From Knoxdaviesia capensis (taxonomy: Eukaryota > Ascomycota > Sordariomycetes > Microascales > Gondwanamycetaceae): 64,000 bases of DNA. The stretch's first letter is position 1. Each line of letters begins with the position of its first letter. The notes under the pieces were generated by a model. The model had not been told where the DNA came from. It saw only the letters and a program-made list of their open reading frames with translations, and searched no databases. The stretch is taken from the NCBI GenBank assembly GCA_001510575.1, contig LNGK01000003.1, positions 1,541,755-1,605,754 of the forward strand. The letters run 5' to 3'. Below are positions 1 to 9,780 of this stretch, one piece after another. Made by a program: the position numbers and the translations under genes.

Positions 1-110
1 ATTCCGAGAACCTCAAAAGTATAGACAGGTTCTATATAGACAGACGAAGAGAGGACTCCGGAATATATCCAAGAATGCAAGAACAACATCAAAGCAGCCG
101 AGTATCCGCC

Positions 111-1220
111 TCACAGCCGTGACAGCTCCCCCGCCAGCTCCGGCATCCGGTCGGCAACTTCATCCCGCCGGCACACCTCAACCTCGCGCGGCCCCGCCCG
201 CGTGAACCGCACCACCACCACCCGCTCAGCGTCCCCGCGTGCCGAGGCCCCAGCCATCTCCGGCCCGGGCGCGTCGAGCAGCAGGACGGTACGGCCGTCC
301 GCCGTGCGGGTGCGTAGTGCCCGGGGACTGATCACCGCGCCGGCAACGCGCGGAGACGACACCAGCTCGCGCAGCCGGTCCCGAGCGGCCAGGATTGCTT
401 GGCCAGCGGATTGTCCTGCCAGGGGCGGCGAAGGCGACGCCGTGGCCTCTGCTATCAGCGTGAGCAGGTAGCTCTGCGGCGGGAACAGCACGATCTCGCC
501 CGCGGCGGCGCGCTGGAGCCAGGTGGCAGCCGGCGCAAAAGATGCCGTGGTGTGTTCTACGCCGTCATCCGGCGTCGGCTGCAGCGACGGGTTGTCTGTG
601 CAGTTTGTGGGCAGCATGTACAGGTACATCTGTGTCGTGAAGCGCCGGGGCTCGGATGTCGGCGTGATCCAGTGCGTGAACGGCATCAGATTGTCTGCAT
701 ACAGTCAGTTAGCCCGCTGCCCCTCATATATGCGAAGAGGCGGAGACATACCAAGATCCGGAGCCGCACCGTGCTGCGCACACCACTCCTCAAACCTGAC
801 TTCACGCGCGTGCACCGCCCGCCGCCCCGCCCGCCGCACGCCCTCATCCACGCTCACCAGCGCACCGGTGCCCTCACGGCGGCGCGCAAGCAGGATCCCG
901 CTCTCTTCAAAGCACTCCCGCACCGCCGCGGCACGGTACGCGCGCGCATCGGCGTGGTGGGCCGCCGCGTCGGACGCCGGCGGGAGCGCGCCGTCGTGGA
1001 ACGCGTCGACGTTGCCGCCGGCGAACACGTGGGCGGAGGCAAACGCGCTGGAGGTCTTCACGCGGCAGAGGAGCAGCACGTCGTTTGTGCGGGACAGCAA
1101 GATGATGCTGCGGTGTGGTTAGCGAGTGCAGTGCGCTGTCTCGGTGGAAGGGAGTCTGGACGGGCTGCTTTCATACCTGGCGCTAGGCCGGGGCAGGCCC
1201 GGGTCGCGGGACGTGGACAT
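111..1220 (-). CDS. Nudix hydrolase, NUDT19-like, with C-terminal peroxisomal signal
   Basis: Three exons on the minus strand: 1220-1177, 1107-752 and 694-111. The introns (69 and 57 nt) have GTATGA/GTATGT donors and CAG acceptors, with GCTAAC branch points. The 984 spliced nt stay in frame and give 327 residues. Exon 1 supplies MSTSRDPG and joins PSAS to IILLSRTND, the usual beginning of this family. The Nudix core RECFEESGI (about residues 78-86) keeps the Arg and Glu residues that bind metal and the diphosphate. It follows the HVFAGGN motif typical of NUDT19/RP2-type CoA and acyl-CoA diphosphatases. The protein ends in SRL, a canonical PTS1 tripeptide, which fits a peroxisomal enzyme trimming CoA esters; the substrate is inferred from the family. 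The exon-2 frame opens at TTG, so the ATG in exon 1 is the better start. In-frame upstream codons extend to 1436, so a longer N-terminus is possible. Confidence 0.85.
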
Positions 1221-1895
1221 CCCGCGAGGACGGGACCTCGGTATAGACACCCGGTGAGAGGGCCGGGCACACCCGCGGAAAAGCAGAGCAGGCCGAAGGG
1301 CACGGTCTTCCGGATAACAGGTTAGCCGGCTGCTACCGACGAGTACGGCGTAGGGACAGAGTATTACCTGGTACGAAGGAAGCCCTAAGCGAGACACACG
1401 CATCAAGCGAAGATCGAAGCGAGGGCGGCATCGCACAAGTATCGGCGCAGAGAGAGTAAGAAATGCGTGAAGCTGGAGTTTTCAGTACGACCAACCCTTT
1501 CCGTTGCAGGTGGTTCATGCGCGAAAAGCTGGAGAAGACATTTGGGGAAGCTGAATGTGGAGAGCGAAATCTGGGGCAACTGATAGGGTTCAGTGATCTT
1601 AGGGTTACATGGATATCACAGTGGGTGGAATGCCGGGAGCATGCAAAAGGTACCCTGTAAGCAAACTCAATACAGCGGGGACTGGCCTCCCGAGACATAA
1701 GGTCTGCTGTCCTGCCAAGTACACGCCTAACCCTAACGGCGCATGTGAGACAAAGAAACATGATATTCAAAAGAGCAGCGCACAATCGCCGAAAGAATAG
1801 AGATACAAACGCAAGTGATATATTCCACCAAACAAGAACCACCAGGACATAAAACTTCATAATCATAAAACCCCCCCCCGCCAGCCCCCCCGCAA
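1221..1895. other. Nudix / slx4 intergenic region
   Basis: This holds the 5' side of the Nudix gene and the 3' side of slx4, both on the minus strand. No conserved open frame is seen. A G/C homopolymer patch lies at 1869-1891, just past the slx4 stop. A double telomere-like motif lies at 1726-1737. Confidence 0.6.
1726..1737 (-). promoter_or_regulatory. Double telobox (CCTAACCCTAAC)
   Basis: Two adjacent CCTAAC units, about 510 bases upstream of the Nudix start codon. Such motifs are bound by Myb-type telobox factors (Tbf1/TRF-like) in fungi. A promoter role here is inference from position and from similar motifs elsewhere in the window. Confidence 0.3.
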
Positions 1896-4706
1896 CTACA
1901 GCCGCTTCCGGGGCCGCCCATCAAGCCGCTCCCGCCACAGACAACACACGCTCTTCGACTCGCACCACTTCTTCACGTCGCCCGGCGACACCTCGTCGTC
2001 CAGGCCAACCCGCGACAGGTGGCCGCTGTTCAGCCACGCCGCGAGCTCCTCGACCATGATCGGGTCGTACATCAGCATCTTCTCGTGCCAGGACGGCTGG
2101 GCGGCGTCGGTTGTGCGCGGGGCGGACGTGACGGCCTTCGTGATGTGCACGAACACGTGGGTCTGCTTTTCCGTTGGGTTTTGCGCGAGCGACATATCGC
2201 CGTCCTCGTTGGTGTCGCTCTCGCTGTCGTCGAGCGGCGAGAGTGGCTCGTCGGAGTCGGATAGCTGTGTTGCGGGCGGTCCGGTGTGCATAGCTCCGGC
2301 TGAGCCGACCGAGACCTGAGACGGCGATGGGAAACCGGGAGCCACATCAGTGTCGGCTGCCCCGTCAGATTCAGAGTCGGGGATCACAATCGTTATTGGT
2401 CGAGACGGCTGACTGGACACAGGCGGCCGGGTGCTCAGGTCAGGCTTGGCAACAGTTGGGTTCGGAATCGATTCAGCCGACACCTTTCGCGGTCGCCCCC
2501 GTCGCTTGGGGGGTGTTGACGACGGCTGGGATAGAGGCGGCTGCGCAGATGGCGGCGGAGACATGGTGGCCACCGACGAGTTGCTGTTTTTCCGAGGCCG
2601 TCCTCGAGGCCGCTTCAAAGCCCCAGCCTGGCTTGCTGCTTGGCTTGCGAATGGCAGTCCCGGTGCTGAACTTTGCGAGGCTGGAACTGGATCAATTGCC
2701 GGGCGTGCCGAGGAAGCCGGAGGCGGCGGTGGAGGAATGGCCACCGCAGCGGGTGCTGGATGTGTCGCCACCGACGCCGCAGCAGTAGTCATCGAAGCGG
2801 TCGCACCAGGGATGTTGCCGTTCTGAAGAGACGTTGCCGTTTGGCTGGCCCAGCACTGGTCCAGCAGCGCGATCATGGCAGCTCTGCGCCGAACAGGCTT
2901 GAAGCCAAAAGACACCACCCGCTGGCTTAGCTGCGCGTCGGTCATGAGATCGAAATTTGGACGAGGAGCCATCGCAGGCGTTGGAGCAGCAGTCGCTGGA
3001 CGAGACAAACTCGTGGGTATCACAGGGGCAGGTGGCTGAGCTGATAAAACAGTTGAGGTAGTGGCTGGAAGGGTGACTAGGGCGGCTGGTTTCGATGGTG
3101 GTTGGTTTGGCATGACGAAACGACTAGATGAGACGCTCTTGTTCACGCTAAGCGAAGCAAGAGGCATCGAGGAACGAGACTTTGCCAAAACGTTCTCTTT
3201 CTGGATCTGGGAGGCCTGGGTTCGACTAGAAGCAATGGAATCCAGGCGTTTGTACCCGAACGGATCATCCGCCACTTTCTCATCCGGAATCACGATCGGA
3301 GAATTCGCTAGGTCAATCACCTCCGGAACAAGCAGCGACCCGTCGACATCCCGAGCACCCGCGGTCCACAGCGGCTTCTTCCGTTGTCGGTGAATTTCAA
3401 GAAGCCCCGTGGGCACTGTCGTGGCGCCAGCCACAGCTGGCGATGACGAGAACGAGTAGTCAAACGTGTCAGACTCGAACGGAATCGGCTGCTGCGTCGA
3501 ATCGCCAGCATTGAGCGCTGGGAGTTTTGGAAGAGTCTCTCCACCGGCTAGTTGGCTGGCTGTGCCGAACACAAACTGTTGCTCTGCCGCGCGCTGGAGA
3601 GCGGTTGTAGGGGACAACAGAATCATGCGCTCATCGACTGGCTTCTGTTTCTTGACGGCCTTCTTCCGCGGCTTGCGCCCTGTGGTAGTCTTGGCCGGCT
3701 GTTCGACTGGTTCTTCAGCCTCCTCATCAGGGAGGTATGGCGCAGCAGCCAGCTCGGTGATTGTCCGTGGCTTTCGCTTCTTTTTTGGTGCAGGCCGGGT
3801 TGGGGAGGGCGATGTCTCGGTCGCAGAACCAGGGATTGTCGTGTTGAGCTTCACCGCCTCGATGAGCTTCCGCTTCCGGAATACCGCAGCCTCCGCGGGC
3901 TCCTCGCCGGCAGGGTTGTTTCGGGATTCGAGCACGGATTGGTCGCATGAAAAAGAGTCCAACAGTGATGTGATGTCGGCTTTGGAAAGGGCGGGTTGGT
4001 TGCTTTTCTGGGTGGATGAAAACAGGGCAAGGGTGTCAGTCCCGTCGGAGCCGGGGCCGGCGTGGAAATCCGGGGGTGGCGGCGTCCAGGTGCGCCGTCG
4101 ATCGCTGGCCTTTTCCAGGTTCAACGGCTCGTTGATATCAGTAGCTTTGGTGGGGGCGGCAGCGGTGGGAGGCCCAAAGAATTCCGAGGTTTCCGGGGTC
4201 TGGCGGAGGAGAGCGGGTGCATCGGCTTTCGCTGCGGCTTTCTTCCTAGCTGCTGGTGCCCGACGAGCTTTTGGAGCAGCGGGCCCGCTGTCTTTCTCTT
4301 TAGCCGGTGCCTTCTTTCTGGTTGCTTTTTTGGGGGCCTCCTGTCCCTCGACTGGTTGAGCTTTCGTTCGAGGTTTTCTGGGTTTCTTCAACTTCTCCAC
4401 CATCACCACGTGAACTTCCTCCGAGGACCCCGCGGGCCCAGACACCGATGCCCCGGACGGAGCAACGATGGACGGACGAGCAGGTTCTGGGAACCCTAGA
4501 AGGGCGGACCCGGAAAACGCGGACCCATACCCGCCGGAGAAACCAGCCAAGCCATTCGCGATTGCCGAGCCGGGAGGTCGGACTGGCGGAGGCCGTAGCA
4601 GATTCTCAATCGAGGGGAATTCATCAAGGTCCGGGATCTGCCTCGGAGGGACATGTGGTGGCGGTGGCGACGACGAAGTGAGAGTGATGATTTTTGACGA
4701 TGCCAT
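1896..4706 (-). CDS. slx4: Structure-specific endonuclease subunit SLX4
   Basis: A single-exon gene of 936 residues. SLX4 is the nuclear scaffold that activates the SLX1 nuclease on branched DNA (Holliday junctions, flaps, stalled forks). The N-terminus has the fungal signature DEFPSIENLL. A long disordered basic region follows. Residues about 584-619 form the SAP-like helix pair with LSQRVVSFGFKPVRRR. Two AT-hook-like motifs, RPRGRPRK and RRGRPRK, lie near residues 696 and 733. The last about 70 residues are the conserved SLX1-binding domain (SWHEKMLMYDPIMVEELAAW, then KKWCESKSVCCLWR). The frame extends upstream to 4820, but only to a TTG codon. The ATG at 4706 (MASSKIITLTSSS) matches the usual fungal start and sits in a good TCCATGG context. 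It is divergent from rps21 across 546 bases. Confidence 0.9.
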   Translation of the reverse strand: MASSKIITLTSSSPPPPHVPPRQIPDLDEFPSIENLLRPPPVRPPGSAIANGLAGFSGGYGSAFSGSALLGFPEPARPSIVAPSGASVSGPAGSSEEVHVVMVEKLKKPRKPRTKAQPVEGQEAPKKATRKKAPAKEKDSGPAAPKARRAPAARKKAAAKADAPALLRQTPETSEFFGPPTAAAPTKATDINEPLNLEKASDRRRTWTPPPPDFHAGPGSDGTDTLALFSSTQKSNQPALSKADITSLLDSFSCDQSVLESRNNPAGEEPAEAAVFRKRKLIEAVKLNTTIPGSATETSPSPTRPAPKKKRKPRTITELAAAPYLPDEEAEEPVEQPAKTTTGRKPRKKAVKKQKPVDERMILLSPTTALQRAAEQQFVFGTASQLAGGETLPKLPALNAGDSTQQPIPFESDTFDYSFSSSPAVAGATTVPTGLLEIHRQRKKPLWTAGARDVDGSLLVPEVIDLANSPIVIPDEKVADDPFGYKRLDSIASSRTQASQIQKENVLAKSRSSMPLASLSVNKSVSSSRFVMPNQPPSKPAALVTLPATTSTVLSAQPPAPVIPTSLSRPATAAPTPAMAPRPNFDLMTDAQLSQRVVSFGFKPVRRRAAMIALLDQCWASQTATSLQNGNIPGATASMTTAAASVATHPAPAAVAIPPPPPPASSARPAIDPVPASQSSAPGLPFASQAASQAGALKRPRGRPRKNSNSSVATMSPPPSAQPPLSQPSSTPPKRRGRPRKVSAESIPNPTVAKPDLSTRPPVSSQPSRPITIVIPDSESDGAADTDVAPGFPSPSQVSVGSAGAMHTGPPATQLSDSDEPLSPLDDSESDTNEDGDMSLAQNPTEKQTHVFVHITKAVTSAPRTTDAAQPSWHEKMLMYDPIMVEELAAWLNSGHLSRVGLDDEVSPGDVKKWCESKSVCCLWRERLDGRPRKRL

Positions 4707-5252
4707 GGACGTCAGTTTGCTCGCGATCCACCTATCAACTCTCCGCCCGCCTAACGCGGCGCGTCCGATCACAGTGGCACGCAACAGTTTGAAGACGTGG
4801 ACCCCGATCTTACCGGCCAAGATGTGGGCAGAATCGGATCATTGAGGAACACAGCAAAGTCCGCGATGAGTGCTATGTACAGTGGAATCAAACAAAAACG
4901 GGGTCCAAAAAAGACAGAGAATGGACGAACAAACAACAAAGTCTGACACTCAGAAGTGATGCTGAAAGTCCAAAACTGATCGCGATCAGACCCCTGACCC
5001 AAAAAAACATCGCCATCGTGGTTCCCCCACTATTTCTGCTGACTAACCTGCGCGAAGAGGGAGCGCAGTCAGCTGATGCACTCCACGTGACCGTAGCCCT
5101 CGTTTCCCCCACCAAATTTTTTTTTCGGTTCTAGCACATTTTCTATCAACAGAGCCTCGAATTGCCCGCTTTTACACTTCTGTCACTTCTCACCATCACC
5201 AGAACTTCACCACCCCGACGAAACCTCTCATCACCCACGCAAATCAGCAACC
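4707..5252. promoter_or_regulatory. Bidirectional slx4 / rps21 promoter region
   Basis: 546 bases lie between two divergent start codons. A CACGTGAC element (E-box at 5084-5089) sits 164 bases before the rps21 ATG. That octamer suits Cbf1-type bHLH factors, which regulate ribosomal protein genes in some ascomycetes. The last 100 bases before rps21 are C/T-rich, as is usual for highly expressed fungal genes. No telobox is seen here. Factor identity is inference. Confidence 0.45.
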
Positions 5253-5616
5253 ATGCAGAACGACAAGGGAGACATTGTGGACCTGTATGTTCATTTTTCC
5301 ATTTCCTAGGAGATATACAAGCTCCTCGCGAAAACCCCGAAGACCGCACCACTAACCCTTCAATTTTGTGTTTGTTCTCTGTAGCTACGTCCCGCGCAAG
5401 TGCAGCGCCACCAACCGCATCATCAAGGCCAAGGACCATGCCTCCGTGCAGATCGCCATCGCCAAGGTCGACGAGAACGGCCGTGCTGTCAGCGGCGAGA
5501 ACCATGTGTACGCTCTGTGCGGCTTCGTCCGCGCCATGGGCGAGAGCGACGACAGCCTGAACCGCCTGGCTCAGCGCGACGGTCTCCTTAAGAGCGTCTG
5601 GAGCCCGGTGCGGTAA
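5253..5616 (+). CDS. rps21: 40S ribosomal protein S21 (eS21)
   Basis: Two exons, 5253-5284 and 5385-5616, flank a 100-nt intron with a GTATGT donor, a CACTAACC branch point and a GTAG acceptor. Splicing gives 87 residues, the standard length of fungal eS21. Exon 1 encodes MQNDKGDIVDL and exon 2 resumes with YVPRKCSATNR. The rest, including the NHVYALCGFVRAMGESDDSL stretch, matches eS21 throughout. The protein sits on the small-subunit body near uS2 and is needed for late 18S rRNA maturation. An early intron just after the start is usual for fungal ribosomal protein genes. The identification is secure. Confidence 0.97.
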
Positions 5617-7445
5617 ACGTGCTTCGGCGGACGGATTGCGACGAATAAAAAAACCCTACGAAAACACTACGGTCATTACATCGAATACCACCTTTTTTTT
5701 TCCTTTTTTTTTCTTTGTCTCGGGAAGGTAGCGGAAATATGATGGGTGAGTTTTCCCTCGTTCGCCCAGTGCAAAAGTTTGGCGTGTCCCCTCACTTCCG
5801 GCTGCTAACCAGAAATGCCTTTTCTCGCATGCAGGTGGATTCTGGTAGAACGGCATCATGAAACTTGTGACGACTACGCAGATAAAAGTTCCAAGTACCG
5901 GCGTCGGGATTTGTTTCTAAGATTCTAGGACCCTGCATTGGAGCCAACAAGAAATAATACTCTATTTCAACCAACACGTTGACCAAGCCTCGCTTGCAAT
6001 CATTCCTCTCTGTGTTCTCATGACCATAGTGACCGTGAAGAAACGTTACATGACTTCTCGAAGCAGCCGACGACCGGACCGACTGCGGGCTGCTCCTCAT
6101 CGAACGCCCAGCCCATCAGTACCGGTTGTTCGTCGTCTCCTCCACGGCCAGAAAGTGTCTCTTCGGAATGGGTCAGTCTTTGGGCTGGCCTCCTGTGACC
6201 GATGATTCTGGGGCTGCCGCGACAGCCTCCGGTGCCGCAGATTGATCGTAAAACTCAGCGACCTTCAAAAAGCTGTGATGGCTGAAGACAATCATCATAG
6301 TACAGATACGGGCCGTACAAACCAACCGGGCGGTGTGGCGTTAGTGATTGCATGAAATCATCGATACCGCAGAGTTCTTCATCTTCTTGAAGACTGCGTA
6401 GCAATTTTCCTCTTAAAGAACTCAGTCATGCCATCGTAAAGCTCTCCGTATGCTGTCCTCCATCATCATCAATCACTCTGTGGGTTTCCACGTAAAAGTA
6501 ATTATGGCCCCGCGACAGTGTCTAAATGTTTCTGACACGGTCGTACACTGTACGCGGCTAACCTCATCACCATTTCTGTGTGACGATGTTTTTGTTGGCT
6601 GCAGCCTGGCTGACAGAAACAACATCACCAACAAAGTCTCAGAGAACGATTCGATGACAATCGCCTGTACTGTTTCTGTGTCGTGCCTTGTATTTCCGGC
6701 ATCCTGAACAGCGCAACGTTGTATCATCTCTCCAGCTCTTGTACTCTTCTCCTCCCGCTTCCAGTCTCCCGTCCGTCTTCTTCCACCTTATATATCTCCA
6801 CATCACGGCTACGTGCACCGACTTCGGCTTCAGAAATAGGTTACGCACGCGTTTCAACCCAGAAGCTCACCATACAGACCAACCCCCGGTGTTCGGACCG
6901 GATCAACTGAGCAGCGGACAGCAATCCCGCTCCCCATAGAAAGCTCGATAGGCGAGTTTGCTGCACCTCCGGCAAAGCTTCCGTGCAACGCAAGAGCCGT
7001 AACACGTGGTGGCTGGCGAACCTGATGTTACACCCCAGACCCATTTCCAAACCGCCAAAAGAGGAGACCAGAACCATCTAGGCCGTTCCATCACGGGCAA
7101 GATCCCAGTCTGAAGCTTTTGTTGTTGCGCCTGGACTGGACTCCGGGTGATCGATCGGCAGGGAGAGACACAAGACAGCCGGGCTTCTTCATAGGGAAAG
7201 ACAACACAGACGGCAGCCGAGACATGGCCAACGGAACCTGGAGAGCCTCCTTGTGTACTTTGCTGAGACGACCCATCCGCACCCCACACAGAGCGCACTC
7301 GGCGTGATCTGAGGTTGAACAGCACAGGAGTGACGGTTGGGGTTAGACACAAACCGCATCTGACACGACCCGTGTTCCGTCATCCGTCAACCGCACTCTC
7401 GATTTCTCTTCTCCACTCTCCTTTCGGCTACGGCAGTGCATCACT
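5617..7445. other. rps21-nej1 intergenic region, no gene recognised
   Basis: 1.8 kb without a convincing coding frame. T-rich tracts at 5690-5720 probably belong to the rps21 3' end. The stretch 6584-6635 contains facing GATGTT/AACATC arms that could fold into a weak hairpin. The last 60 bases before nej1 are C/T-rich, like a leader. Short open frames here (up to 149 codons) show no family resemblance and overlap each other on both strands. Confidence 0.6.
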
Positions 7446-9233
7446 ATGGCCTCATCCAACGACGCATCGTGGCGTGTTCTGCCGATCCGGGCCGACATCG
7501 GCCTGCCTGTGCTGCTGGCATCTGCCGTGTTTGCAGGCTCCTCCTACACGGTGCGCGTCACCGACCTGGCGAACGTGTGGGCCGAGACGATGGAGCGCAA
7601 GGACATCTGCATGCGCGGGTTCCGCGACGACACCAGCATCGACCCCAGCGACGGCGACGAGAACATGGCGGCCCTCCTCAAGTGCCTCACGCGCGCCTTC
7701 GACGCCGCCGACCCCGCCCACCACCAGACCTCCATCACCATGTCGCCGGCCTCCGCATCGGGCGCCGGAAGCGACGCCGCCGGCTTCACGCTGACGGTAA
7801 CGTGCGAGCTGCCGGCTGCGCTCACGCTCAAGCCGCTGCGCTGGAACATCCACCTGAAGAAACAGCCGGCGGCGGCCATCTCGACGGCGCTTGTGCTCCC
7901 GCTGATCGCAGCCCACCAGGCCCACAGCGCGCAGGTGGAGTCGCTGGTCTCGCTGGTCGGCGACAAGGACGCCGTCATCATGAAGCTGCTGGACAAGCTC
8001 GAAGGCTGCGGCATGGCGCTGGAGAACGTGTTCCCGCTGGTGTCCAGCAGCAAGCGCAAACTGACGCGGCAGGCAGCCGAGGAGCGAATCAAGGGCCTGG
8101 CGCCGTTCCGGCCCGACGAGTGGGTGCAACGTCTGCGTGACGTGCCGAAACCACCAGGAGGCGCTGCGGGGCTTGTGCGCGCTGTGTTCGACGGCCAGCC
8201 GGCGTCGTCGTCTTCGTCGTGGCTGCCTGCGCCGGGAATCTCTGACGACGAGGGTGTCAGCATGCTGGACGCCCCCGCTTGGTGGACGAACATCCCCGCC
8301 GCTGCTGCTATCCCCCTGGTTACACGGCCATCCGTGGAGCGTGCCTCCTCGGCAACTCTCGGATCAACGAGCGGCTCGTTCTCGCGTAAGTCGGACAGCG
8401 GGGCTGCTGCTGACGACGACGGCTTCGAAGTCGCCAAGCCGGTGCCCAGTCCCTCCAGCAAAACGGCATCCCAGCGCGACGACACGAAGATCGCAAGCGA
8501 GAGTGACAGCAGAGGCCATTCGGTGGCACCCAAGCCAGTCAAGAGGCTGGGGGCGATCGGCGCAAAGGCAAAGCCGGTGCACACGCCTGTCCCTGCTGAT
8601 GAAACCGATTCGGATTCGGGGAGCGACAGCCCACCGCGGCCGGCTCAACAGGCGACTGCTCCCCAGCCAAAGAAAGCTGGCAAGCTTGGGAAGATTGGCG
8701 GCGCTGCTGCTTCTGCTGCCCCGAAACCGCGGGCGTCCACACCCGAGGCGAAGGCTTTCGACCCTGACGAGACCATGTCGATCGACAGCTCGCCGCCCAA
8801 GCCGCCTCCGCCATCCAGCCACACCCCGCCGGCCCGCAAGCTAGGCAAGATCAGCGGCGCCGCCAAAGCCACTCCCCGGCCTCCCGCGGTGGTGGACCCG
8901 GACGAGACAATGTCGGTGGCCTCAGACGCCTCCAGCCCCGTCAAGCCCGCGCCGACTCCGGCCAAATCGCGCGGCCTGGGACGCATCGGCGGCAAGCCCG
9001 CCGCGCCGCCCGCACGGCTGGACCGTGAAGCGACGCGGTCCGCGTCTCCTCCATCAGATGACCCCGCCGCAGCGCTGCCACCGGCACGCAGAGAAAAGCC
9101 GTCACCGCCCGGGGCCCAGTCGCCTCCGCCAACCACGACGGCGGTGAAGCGCGAGCCCGAGTCCTCCCCGGCGCCGGTGAAGAAGGCCGTCGGCGCAGGC
9201 AATCGGCCCATGGTGAAGCGGCGACGCTTCTAG
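7446..9233 (+). CDS. nej1: XLF/Nej1 non-homologous end-joining factor
   Basis: An intronless frame of 595 residues. XLF works in the nucleus with Ku and the DNA ligase IV-XRCC4/Lif1 complex, bridging broken ends. The head domain (about 1-140) starts with the family pattern SWRVLPI and SSYTVRVTDLANVWAE. A helical stalk follows at about 145-190. From about residue 230 the protein is a long disordered tail. The tail carries four copies of an LG-x-I motif (LGAIGA near 368, LGKIGG near 414, LGKISG near 466, LGRIGG near 511) and two DPDETMS boxes. It ends in KRRRF, which fits the basic-plus-Phe Ku-binding motif at the C-terminus of XLF proteins. The fungal tail is much longer than in animal XLF (about 300 residues in total). 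The start is the first ATG after a C/T-rich leader. Confidence 0.88.
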   Translation: MASSNDASWRVLPIRADIGLPVLLASAVFAGSSYTVRVTDLANVWAETMERKDICMRGFRDDTSIDPSDGDENMAALLKCLTRAFDAADPAHHQTSITMSPASASGAGSDAAGFTLTVTCELPAALTLKPLRWNIHLKKQPAAAISTALVLPLIAAHQAHSAQVESLVSLVGDKDAVIMKLLDKLEGCGMALENVFPLVSSSKRKLTRQAAEERIKGLAPFRPDEWVQRLRDVPKPPGGAAGLVRAVFDGQPASSSSSWLPAPGISDDEGVSMLDAPAWWTNIPAAAAIPLVTRPSVERASSATLGSTSGSFSRKSDSGAAADDDGFEVAKPVPSPSSKTASQRDDTKIASESDSRGHSVAPKPVKRLGAIGAKAKPVHTPVPADETDSDSGSDSPPRPAQQATAPQPKKAGKLGKIGGAAASAAPKPRASTPEAKAFDPDETMSIDSSPPKPPPPSSHTPPARKLGKISGAAKATPRPPAVVDPDETMSVASDASSPVKPAPTPAKSRGLGRIGGKPAAPPARLDREATRSASPPSDDPAAALPPARREKPSPPGAQSPPPTTTAVKREPESSPAPVKKAVGAGNRPMVKRRRF

Positions 9234-9726
9234 GTGTGGATGGCATGCACATTGCCTGTTCTGTTTCGTCTTTTTGCTCGTTATGCTTCGTCTAGATATC
9301 CAGGTGCAGATAGTTTGTCGGTTTGCGTGTCTGTTCCCCCAATAACAAGTTCATTATTAGGGTCTAGGCCCTACATGCAACCCTAAAGTCTTGTGTCAGT
9401 GAAACTGGACGTGCAAGTGTCAGTCACAGGCATCGGCGATTGAACAAACACAAAGCCGATGTGCCGTGTGCTTCCGCACGTTTGCCACTAATCTGTGCTC
9501 ATTTCCTGGTTTTTTTCCCTTTTGTCGTTTCTTGCTGCACTGTCCTTCCCCTCGCCCCCTTTCCGGACTAGAGATATACACCGCGAGACGTGAGAGTGTC
9601 CTTGTCCTTTGCCTCCCCGTAGCTCCACCTCCGTCAACTTCCGTCACAATGAAAGATCTTGTTGGGACTTCTCGGTGGTTACGTGAAAAGAACGTCTAGT
9701 GACGGCATACAAACGTTGTGGAAAGG

Positions 9727-9780
9727 CTTTCCTCACAGTAGCTAGCGGGCGACTGGCTCTGGTCGTGGCTGTGAGGAAAG
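9727..9780. other. Perfect 12-bp inverted repeat with nested arms
   Basis: CTTTCCTCACAG at 9727-9738 is exactly complementary to CTGTGAGGAAAG at 9769-9780, with a 30-base loop. Inside the loop CGAC (9750-9753) can pair with GTCG (9762-9765), so a two-tier hairpin is possible. It lies about 490 bases after the nej1 stop. Whether it is transcribed is unknown. Confidence 0.4.

Noticed and set aside
3466..4359. 297-codon plus-strand frame
   Set aside because: An antisense shadow of slx4.
4707..4820. N-terminal extension of SLX4
   Set aside because: The frame is open but begins at TTG; the ATG at 4706 gives the conserved start.
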